In this document: piece by piece, positions 57,817 to 64,000 of the stretch | How the letters are laid out: each line of letters starts with the position of its first letter | Position numbering within the stretch: position 1 is the stretch's first letter | Assembly (NCBI RefSeq): GCF_900111175.1 | Contig: NZ_FOGI01000001.1 | Coordinates: forward strand, 544,194-608,193 | Direction of reading: 5' to 3' | Length of the DNA stretch: 64,000 bases | From: Actinokineospora terrae | GTDB lineage: Bacteria > Actinomycetota > Actinomycetes > Mycobacteriales > Pseudonocardiaceae | Position numbers and translations under genes: made by a program | Notes under the pieces: generated by a model | Database searches by the model: none | Told to the model about the DNA's origin: nothing | Seen by the model: only the letters and a program-made list of their open reading frames with translations

Positions 57817-59016
57817 GTGCCCGAGTCCCCGCGCCGACCCAGCGTGCGCGCGGCCAACGCCGCCGCGGTGTTGGCCGTGATCCGCCGCGAGGGCCCGCTC
57901 TCCCGCGCCGCCATCGGCGAGCACACCGGGTTGAGCATGCCCACGGTCAGCAGGCAGGTCGGGGTGCTCATCGAGCTGGGCCTGCTGCGCGAGTTCCCCG
58001 AGCTGGTGCCGGTCGGCGCGATCGGCCGCCCCAGGGTGCCCATCCACCTCGACGACACCACCTTCGCCGCCTGCGGGGTGCACATCGGCGTGAGCACCAC
58101 CACCTACGGCCTGGCCGACCTGCGCGGCACCCTGCTCGACTCCGAGGAGATCCCCACCCCGCAGGGCAGCGCCGAGGACGCCCTCGCGCACATCGCGGGC
58201 AAGGTCCGCGCGTTCCTGCGCCGCTGGCCGCGCCGCCGGGTGGTCGGCATCGGCCTGGCCAGCGGTGGCCTGGTCGACACCGAGCGCGGGGTGCTCGACC
58301 ACGACCGCCTCGGCTGGCACCGGGTGCCCGCCGCCGACCTGCTGCGCCGCGCCACCGGTTACCCCGTGCACCTGGACGGCCACGTCACCGCCATGGCCAA
58401 CGCCGAACTGCTCTTCGGCTGGGGGCCGCGGGTGTCGAGCCTGCTGTACTTCTACGCCCGCGAGGTCGTCGGCATCGCGCTGTCGGTCGACGGCGTGCTG
58501 CACCGCGGCCCCGGCGGGGGCGGCAGCATCGCCCACCTGCCCATCGGCGGCGACACCCGCTGCCCGTGCGGGTCCACCGGCTGCCTGGAGGCCACCGTCG
58601 CCGACCGCACCGTCGCCGACCGGGCGGTGGCCGCGGGCATCGTCCCCGAACCCGACATCCGCCTCGTGCGCGCCGCCGCCACCGCGGGCGACCCCACCGC
58701 CAACGCCCTGCTCGCCGACCGCGCCGCCGCACTCGGCCGGGCCGTCGGCCTGCTGCGCGACGCCCTCAACCCCGACCGCGTCGTCCTCGGCGGCCAGGCC
58801 ATCACCGACCCCGCCGAGCGGCTGCCCGACCTGCTGCGCGCCTTCGCCACCACCACGACCCTGCCCGGCACCGACATCGTGTCCGTCACCAGGTTCGGCC
58901 CCACGCTCCAGGCCACCGCCGCGTGCACCGGCCTGCTCAACCGCCTGTTCGACCACCCGCTCGACCTGCTCGACCAGGCCCCCACCGCCGACCGGTCCCC
59001 GGTCGGCGCCCCCTGA
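57817..59016 (+). CDS. ROK-family transcriptional regulator
   Basis: A 399-residue NagC/XylR-type regulator. The N-terminal winged helix (SVRAANAAAVLAVIRREGPLS to SMPTVSRQVGVLIELGLL) would bind DNA; the C-terminal ROK domain has the zinc site CPCGSTGCLE preceded by SIAHLPIGG. The sugar-kinase ATP motif (DxGxT type) is not intact, as usual for repressors of the family. These normally bind sugars; here the genes under likely control are an oligopeptide-type transporter and a sulfatase, which suggests a sulfated sugar or other ester as inducer, but this is inference. The GTG at 57817 has GAGAGGGA upstream. Confidence 0.9.
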   Translation: MPESPRRPSVRAANAAAVLAVIRREGPLSRAAIGEHTGLSMPTVSRQVGVLIELGLLREFPELVPVGAIGRPRVPIHLDDTTFAACGVHIGVSTTTYGLADLRGTLLDSEEIPTPQGSAEDALAHIAGKVRAFLRRWPRRRVVGIGLASGGLVDTERGVLDHDRLGWHRVPAADLLRRATGYPVHLDGHVTAMANAELLFGWGPRVSSLLYFYAREVVGIALSVDGVLHRGPGGGGSIAHLPIGGDTRCPCGSTGCLEATVADRTVADRAVAAGIVPEPDIRLVRAAATAGDPTANALLADRAAALGRAVGLLRDALNPDRVVLGGQAITDPAERLPDLLRAFATTTTLPGTDIVSVTRFGPTLQATAACTGLLNRLFDHPLDLLDQAPTADRSPVGAP

Positions 59017-59051
59017 CCCCGACCCCGGACCGCAAGAGAGGCCCCACCCCG

Positions 59052-60620
59052 ATGAACGCTCCGTCCAGACGCCAGACGCTCAAGGCCATCGCGGCCGCCG
59101 CGCTGCTGCTCGCCGCGACCGCCTGCCAGTCGGCCGTGGACGCGCAGACCAGCTCCGCGGGCACCTCCGCCGCCCCGAAGCCGGGCGGGGTGGCCGAGAT
59201 CGGCGTCGCACTCGACCTGGTGCCCGCCAACCTGTTCACCAACAGCAACGTCTCCATCACCACCGTCGTCGGGCTGGTCTACGACACCCTCGTCCGCTAC
59301 GACAACAAGACCCTGGAGCCCAAGCCGCGGGTCGCCACCGAGTGGAAGCAGACCGACGGCGGCAAGACGGTCACCCTCAAGCTGCGCAAGGACGTCAAGT
59401 ACCACACCGGCCGCACGCTCACCTCCGCCGACGTGAAGTTCGCGCTGGCCAACTACGCCGACGCCAAGTGGAACGGCCAACTCCTCTCCACCGCCAAGAC
59501 CATCACCGCCGTGGAGACCCCGGCCGCCGACGAGGTCGTGCTGCGCCTGGAGCACCCGGTCAGCAACCTGTTCGACCTGCTCGACACCGTCCCGCTGGTC
59601 GACTCCGAGACCGCCGCCGACATCGCCACCGGCAAGAAGTTCGTCGGCACCGGCGCCTTCAAGTTCGACTCGTGGCGGCCCAACACCGACCTCACCTTCA
59701 GCAAGAACCCCGACTACTGGGGCGGCGCGCCCTACCTCGACGGCGTGCACGTGCGGGTCATCCCCGACGCCCAGTCGCTGGCCGCCGCCGCGAAGTCCGG
59801 CCAGGTGCAGCTCGCCCGCGCGGTCGGCTACCGCGACGCCGAGTCCCTCGCCGCCACCCCCGGCATCAAGGTCACCTCGCTGGAGGGCGCCGAGCTGCAG
59901 GCCTACGTCGGCCTCAACGTCACCGCGCCGGGGCTCGAGGACCCGAAGGTCCGCCAGGCCATCGCCTACGCGCTGGACAAGGAGCGGATCATCAAGGAGG
60001 TCTTCCGGGACAAGGGCTACCCGACGTCGCTGCCGTGGCCGCGCACCAGCCCGGCCTACGACCAAGAGCTCGACGGCCGCTACAAGCGCGACGTCACCAA
60101 GGCCAAGGCGCTGATCGCCGAGTCCGGCAAGCAGCTGCCGGAGATCCCGCTGTCCTACGTCGGCAACGACGGCGTCTACACCGCGATCGCCCAGATCATC
60201 CAGAACAACCTCGCCGAGGTGGGCATCAAGGTCGCCCTCACCCCGGTCGACTCCACCCAGTTCGTCAAGCAGCTCATCGGCGCCCAGTTCCCCGGCCTGT
60301 GGACGACCAACCACTCGTGGGCGCAGTTCTCGCCCTCGACGCTGACCGTCAGCGCCTACCCGTTCAACGCCCGCCGCAACGCCTCCAAGTACAGCTCGCC
60401 CGCCTACACCGCCGCCGCGGAGAAGGCGTGGACGCTGGCGTCGGCGACCGGCCCCGAGGCCACCGCCGCCTACAAGGAGCTGTCCACCCAGCTGCTCGAC
60501 GGCGCGTTCCTCGCCGAGATCGGCGTGGTGTTCGAGCTGGCGGCCACCCGCGACACCCTGCACGGGCTCGACTGGTCGCGCAGGCGGGAGCTGGACCTGT
60601 CCAAGGCGTTCCTGGCATGA
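59052..60620 (+). CDS. ABC transporter solute-binding lipoprotein, family 5 (peptide/nickel type)
   Basis: A 522-residue SBP_bac_5 protein. The signal peptide SRRQTLKAIAAAALLLAATAC has a twin-arginine motif (SRRQTLK) and ends at a lipobox-like ATAC, so export of a folded lipoprotein by Tat is possible. Mature-part hallmarks: VGLVYDTLVRYDNKTLEPKPRVATEW, LTFSKNPDYWGG, and VRQAIAYALDKERI. These proteins bind oligopeptides, nickel chelates, glycosides or other small molecules. The ATG at 59052 has GAGAGG upstream, 35 bases after the ROK gene; its stop overlaps the first permease start (ATGA). The downstream sulfatase suggests a sulfated substrate. Confidence 0.93.
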   Translation: MNAPSRRQTLKAIAAAALLLAATACQSAVDAQTSSAGTSAAPKPGGVAEIGVALDLVPANLFTNSNVSITTVVGLVYDTLVRYDNKTLEPKPRVATEWKQTDGGKTVTLKLRKDVKYHTGRTLTSADVKFALANYADAKWNGQLLSTAKTITAVETPAADEVVLRLEHPVSNLFDLLDTVPLVDSETAADIATGKKFVGTGAFKFDSWRPNTDLTFSKNPDYWGGAPYLDGVHVRVIPDAQSLAAAAKSGQVQLARAVGYRDAESLAATPGIKVTSLEGAELQAYVGLNVTAPGLEDPKVRQAIAYALDKERIIKEVFRDKGYPTSLPWPRTSPAYDQELDGRYKRDVTKAKALIAESGKQLPEIPLSYVGNDGVYTAIAQIIQNNLAEVGIKVALTPVDSTQFVKQLIGAQFPGLWTTNHSWAQFSPSTLTVSAYPFNARRNASKYSSPAYTAAAEKAWTLASATGPEATAAYKELSTQLLDGAFLAEIGVVFELAATRDTLHGLDWSRRRELDLSKAFLA

Positions 60621-61576
60621 CCCGGTACCTGCTGCGCCGCGCGCCGTCGGCGCTGGTCGTGCTCTGGCTCGCCTCGGTGCTGATCTTCCTGGTCATCCGG
60701 GCGATCCCGGGTGACGCGGCCGCGGCGCTGGCAGGTCCGGACGCCTCCCCGGAGGCCATCGCCGCCATCCGGCACGACCTCGGGCTCGACCTGCCGGTGC
60801 TCACCCAGTACCTGCGCTGGCTCGGCGGGCTCTTCAGCGGGGACCTCGGCCGCTCGTACCTGGTCGGTGGCGACATCGCCGACCTGGTGGCCGAGGGCTT
60901 CTCGAACACGCTGACCCTCACCCTGGCCGCGCTGGTGGTCGCGGTGCTGGTGGCCCTGCTGCTCGGCCCGATCTGGGCGGCGACCACCAACCGCTGGGTC
61001 GACCGGGCGCTCACCGGGTTCCACACCGCCGCGGTGGCGCTGCCCCCGTTCGTCACCGGCGTGGTGCTGATCATCGTGTTCGGGGTGTTCTTCCGGCTGC
61101 TGCCCACCGGCGGCGTCCCGCCCAAGGGCATGTTCGACCGGCTCGACATCACCGCCCAGTACCTGGTGCTGCCCGCGGTGTGCCTGGCGCTGCCGGTGGC
61201 CGGGGTGCTCACCGGGTTCCTCGCCGAGACGCTGCGCTCCGAACTGCGGCAGGACTACGTGACCACGGTCCGCGCGGCCGGGGTCAAGCGGCGCGAGGTC
61301 GTCGTGCGGCACGCCATGCGCGGCGCGCTGCCGGTGGCCATCACCACCCTCGGCCTGCAGACCGGCGCCCTGCTCGGCGGCGCCGTCCTGGTCGAGTCGA
61401 TCTTCTCCTGGCCCGGGCTCGGCCTGCTGATCGAGCAGGGCATCACCCGCCGCGACTACCCGGTCGTGCAGGTGCTGCTGATGCTGTCGGTCACGGTGTT
61501 CGTGCTGGTCCAGCTGCTCACCGACGTCGTACACGCCTACCTGGACCCGCGGGTCCGGCTGGGAGCGCAGGCATGA
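60617..61576 (+). CDS. ABC transporter permease, DppB type
   Basis: A 319-residue integral membrane subunit with about six transmembrane segments, the first at residues 8-30 (LRRAPSALVVLWLASVLIFLVIRAIPGD, the classic DppB opening). The EAA loop, RSELRQDYVTTVRAAGVKRREVVVRHA, contacts the ATPase. It would pair with the next gene product to form the channel for the solute held by the lipoprotein. Starts and ends in 4-base overlaps with its neighbours. Confidence 0.94.
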   Translation: MTRYLLRRAPSALVVLWLASVLIFLVIRAIPGDAAAALAGPDASPEAIAAIRHDLGLDLPVLTQYLRWLGGLFSGDLGRSYLVGGDIADLVAEGFSNTLTLTLAALVVAVLVALLLGPIWAATTNRWVDRALTGFHTAAVALPPFVTGVVLIIVFGVFFRLLPTGGVPPKGMFDRLDITAQYLVLPAVCLALPVAGVLTGFLAETLRSELRQDYVTTVRAAGVKRREVVVRHAMRGALPVAITTLGLQTGALLGGAVLVESIFSWPGLGLLIEQGITRRDYPVVQVLLMLSVTVFVLVQLLTDVVHAYLDPRVRLGAQA

Positions 61577-62427
61577 CCGCCACCCTGGAGACCCCGGAGC
61601 CGGTCGAGGTCGCCGTCCCGGACCGGCCGAGGACCTTCCTGCGCGGCAAGGGCCTGGTCGGGCTGGTGCTGGTCGGCCTGGTGATCTTCGCCGGGCTGCT
61701 CGGGCCGCTGCTGGTCTCGTGGGACCCGTACGAGCAGATCCCCGGCGCCAACCTGCTCGGCCCCACCGCCGGGCACCCGCTGGGCACCGACGACCTCAAC
61801 CGCGACATCCTCGCCCGCCTGCTCACCGGCATCCGGGTGGACGTGCTGATCGCGTTCACCGCGGTGCCGATCGGTGCGCTGGTCGGCTGCGCGGTCGGGG
61901 CGCTGGCCACGGTCAACAACGTGCTCGACGTCGCGGTGCAGCGGCTCTTCGACGTGCTGCTGGCCTTCCCGCAGCTGATCCTGGCCATCGGGCTGGCCGC
62001 GGTGATCGGGCCGGGCACCACCTCGGTGGTCATCGTGATCGTCTGCGTCGAGATCCCGGTGTTCGGGCGGCTGCTGCGCGCGGCGGTGCTGCGGGTGCGG
62101 GAGGCGCAGTTCGTCACCGCGTCCGAGGTGATCGGCGCGGGCAAAGCCCACGTGTTGCGTCACCACGTGTTGCCGAACTCGCTGGAACCGATCCTGGTCC
62201 AGTTGGCACTGTCGCTGTCGGTCGCGGTGTTCATCGAGGGCGCCATGAGCGTGCTCGGCATCGGCGTGAGCCCACCGCACCCGTCCATCGGCTCGGTGCT
62301 GACGACCTCGTTGCGCTACCTCGATCTCAACCCGCTCTTCGCCATCGGACCCCTAGCGGTGACAGCCGTGCTCGTGCTGGGCTTCCAGCTGATCGCCCAG
62401 GCCGCGAACGCCGCACGCGGCGCCTGA
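61573..62427 (+). CDS. ABC transporter permease, DppC type
   Basis: A 284-residue second permease. It has the DppC-type features: an N-terminal transmembrane segment, the HPLGTDDLNRDILARLLTGIRVDVLIA block, and the EAA loop VTASEVIGAGKAHVLRHHVLPNSLEPI, followed by SVLGIGVSPPHPSIGSVL. The ATPase subunits of this transporter are not in the window; they may lie after the sulfatase or be shared. Confidence 0.94.
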   Translation: MTATLETPEPVEVAVPDRPRTFLRGKGLVGLVLVGLVIFAGLLGPLLVSWDPYEQIPGANLLGPTAGHPLGTDDLNRDILARLLTGIRVDVLIAFTAVPIGALVGCAVGALATVNNVLDVAVQRLFDVLLAFPQLILAIGLAAVIGPGTTSVVIVIVCVEIPVFGRLLRAAVLRVREAQFVTASEVIGAGKAHVLRHHVLPNSLEPILVQLALSLSVAVFIEGAMSVLGIGVSPPHPSIGSVLTTSLRYLDLNPLFAIGPLAVTAVLVLGFQLIAQAANAARGA

Positions 62428-62443
62428 CCCGAAGGACCAGACC

Positions 62444-64000
62444 ATGACCCCATCCCTGCCAGCTGACCCGAACGAACCCGCCCTCCCGCCCAACGCGCGC
62501 GGGTACGAGGGCTTCACCGGCCGCGTCGGCCGGGTCTTCGCCGAGTCGCGCCCGGGGTGGCCCGTCGAGCGGCGCGCCAAGGGGCCCAACATCGTCGTCG
62601 TCCTCGTCGACGACCTCGGGTACGCCGACATCGGCCCGTTCGGCGGCGAGATCGCCACCCCCGCGCTGGACGCGCTCGCCGCCGGTGGCCTGCGGCTGAC
62701 CAACTACCACACGACACCGCTGTGCTCGCCCTCGCGCGCGGCGCTGCTCACCGGGCTCAACCCGCACCGCGCCGGATTCGCGTTCCCGGCCAACTCCGAC
62801 CCCGGCTACCCGGCGTACTCGTTCCAGCTGCCCGACAACGCGCCGTCGCTGGCCGAGTCGCTGCGCGCCGCCGGGTACGCCACCTTCGCCATCGGCAAGT
62901 GGCACCTGAGCAGGGACGCGGCCAGCCACGACGCCGCCGACCGGTCGTCGTGGCCGCTGCAGCGCGGGTTCGACCGGTACTTCGGCAGCCTGGAGGGCCT
63001 GACCAACCTGCACCACCCGCACCGGCTGGTCTGGGACAACAGCCCGTACGACGGCGACTTCCCCGAGGGCTACTACCTCACCGACGACCTCACCGACCGC
63101 GCCACCAGGATGATCGACACCCTGCGCGCGAACGACCCGGACAAGCCGTTCTTCCTCTACTTCGCCCACCACGCCATGCACGGACCGTTGGGCGCCAAGG
63201 ACTCCGACCTCCAGCGCTACCGCGGCCGCTACGCCGAGGGCTGGGACGCGATCCGCGAGAAGCGCTTCGCCAAGCAGCTCGCCGAGGGCCTGTTCCCCGC
63301 GGGCACCGTGCTGCCGCCGCGCAACAGCGAGCCCGGCAAGGACGTGCCGCCGTGGGACGAGCTGTCGGTGGAGCAGCAGGAGCTGTTCGCCCGGTACATG
63401 GAGGTCTACGCCGCGTCACTGGACAATGTGGACCAGAGCGTCGGCCGGATCGTGGAGACCCTGCGCAAGCACGGGGAACTGGACAACACGATCATCGTCT
63501 TCACCTCCGACAACGGCGCCACGGCCGAGGGCGGGCCGGAGGGGACGCGCAGCTACTTCAGCCAGTTCGTGCACGTGCCCGGTGTGCCGTCCACCTGGGA
63601 GCGCGACGTCGCCCGCGAGCTCGACCTGCTGGGCGGCCCGCAGACGACCATCCACTACCCGCGCGGGTGGGCGCAGGCGTCGAACACGCCGTTCCGGCTC
63701 TACAAGTTCGACACGTACGCCGGTGGGGTTCGCACGCCGTTCATCGTGCACTGGCCCGCCGGCCTGGACGCTGGCCTGCGGCACCAGTACGTGTACGTGA
63801 CGGACGTGACGCCGACCCTGCTGGAGCTGGCCGGGGTGTCTCGGTTGGACGCTCGGCACGGGGTGGCGTCGGCCGAGGAAGACGGGGTCAGCGCGGTTCC
63901 GGTGTTGCGTGACTCGGCTGCTGAGAGTCCACACACGACTCAGTACACGGAGACCGGCGGCAACCGCGGGTACTACGCCGACGGGTGGAAGATCGTCACC
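62444..64000 (+). CDS. Formylglycine-dependent sulfatase, C-terminus outside the window
   Basis: The frame is open from the ATG at 62444 to the window end (519 codons). It is a type I sulfatase of the arylsulfatase family: the metal site VLVDDLGYADIGPFGG, the formylglycine signature TPLCSPSRAALLTG with Cys94 as the residue converted to formylglycine, AIGKWHL, FAHHAMHGP and VFTSDNGAT. The family hydrolyses sulfate esters to sulfate with Ca2+. There is no signal peptide, so it should act in the cytoplasm on an imported ester, in line with the transporter genes just upstream (17-base gap). With the TauD-type enzyme this points to sulfate-ester use. Confidence 0.92.
   Translation, partial: MTPSLPADPNEPALPPNARGYEGFTGRVGRVFAESRPGWPVERRAKGPNIVVVLVDDLGYADIGPFGGEIATPALDALAAGGLRLTNYHTTPLCSPSRAALLTGLNPHRAGFAFPANSDPGYPAYSFQLPDNAPSLAESLRAAGYATFAIGKWHLSRDAASHDAADRSSWPLQRGFDRYFGSLEGLTNLHHPHRLVWDNSPYDGDFPEGYYLTDDLTDRATRMIDTLRANDPDKPFFLYFAHHAMHGPLGAKDSDLQRYRGRYAEGWDAIREKRFAKQLAEGLFPAGTVLPPRNSEPGKDVPPWDELSVEQQELFARYMEVYAASLDNVDQSVGRIVETLRKHGELDNTIIVFTSDNGATAEGGPEGTRSYFSQFVHVPGVPSTWERDVARELDLLGGPQTTIHYPRGWAQASNTPFRLYKFDTYAGGVRTPFIVHWPAGLDAGLRHQYVYVTDVTPTLLELAGVSRLDARHGVASAEEDGVSAVPVLRDSAAESPHTTQYTETGGNRGYYADGWKIVT

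Noticed and set aside
57702..60620. A 972-codon frame covering the ROK and solute-binding genes
   Set aside because: Its first ~450 codons are the ROK gene read in the wrong frame; only the part from 59052 is a real protein.

Overview
The window is high-GC actinomycete DNA. The gene set is that of a filamentous actinobacterium: very large NRPS genes, an IdeR/DmdR-type iron box, LLM oxidoreductase, DUF5313, a ROK regulator, and frequent GTG starts with 4-base overlaps. I would guess Pseudonocardiales (Actinokineospora/Saccharothrix/Lentzea-like), but that is inference. No RNA gene, CRISPR array or insertion sequence was seen.

Region 1 (3-42203) is the 3' end of a siderophore-interacting protein gene followed by three collinear NRPS genes with 11 modules and a terminal thioesterase. 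Read by the ten-residue A-domain code and E-domain placement, the predicted chain is DHB-Gly-Ser-D-X1-D-hOrn-D-Ser-D-Thr-D-X2-D-X2-X2-hOrn-Gly (hOrn = N5-hydroxyornithine). X1 and X2 are residues whose codes I cannot assign with confidence; acidic pocket residues suggest a cationic side chain for X2. This would be a long mixed catecholate/hydroxamate siderophore.

Region 2 (42204-44047) holds a spo0M-like gene, a terminator and a non-coding stretch with a strong inverted-repeat element. Region 3 (44048-45790, minus strand) is an OhrR-like MarR regulator, a DUF5313 membrane protein and an LLM flavin-dependent oxidoreductase, probably one operon.

Region 4 (45851-53229) is the iron-uptake and DHB part of the siderophore locus. 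A ferric-siderophore binding lipoprotein (minus) and a siderophore-interacting protein plus ABC ATPase (plus) diverge from an iron box. A second iron box precedes dhbA-dhbC-dhbE-dhbB-ArCP, which makes 2,3-dihydroxybenzoate, activates it and loads it on a stand-alone carrier protein for the starter C domain of the first NRPS. No permease, ornithine N5-monooxygenase or MbtH-like gene lies in the window; the locus probably continues to the left.

Region 5 (53230-56563) is accessory: an HNH endonuclease, a secreted ricin-like protein, an approximately 780-base non-coding stretch with a degenerate 18-20 base tandem array, and a Nudix-like gene. Region 6 (56583-64000) looks like a sulfate-ester/organosulfur utilisation locus: a TauD-type dioxygenase (minus) diverging from a ROK regulator, an oligopeptide-type solute-binding lipoprotein, two permeases and a formylglycine sulfatase cut by the window end.
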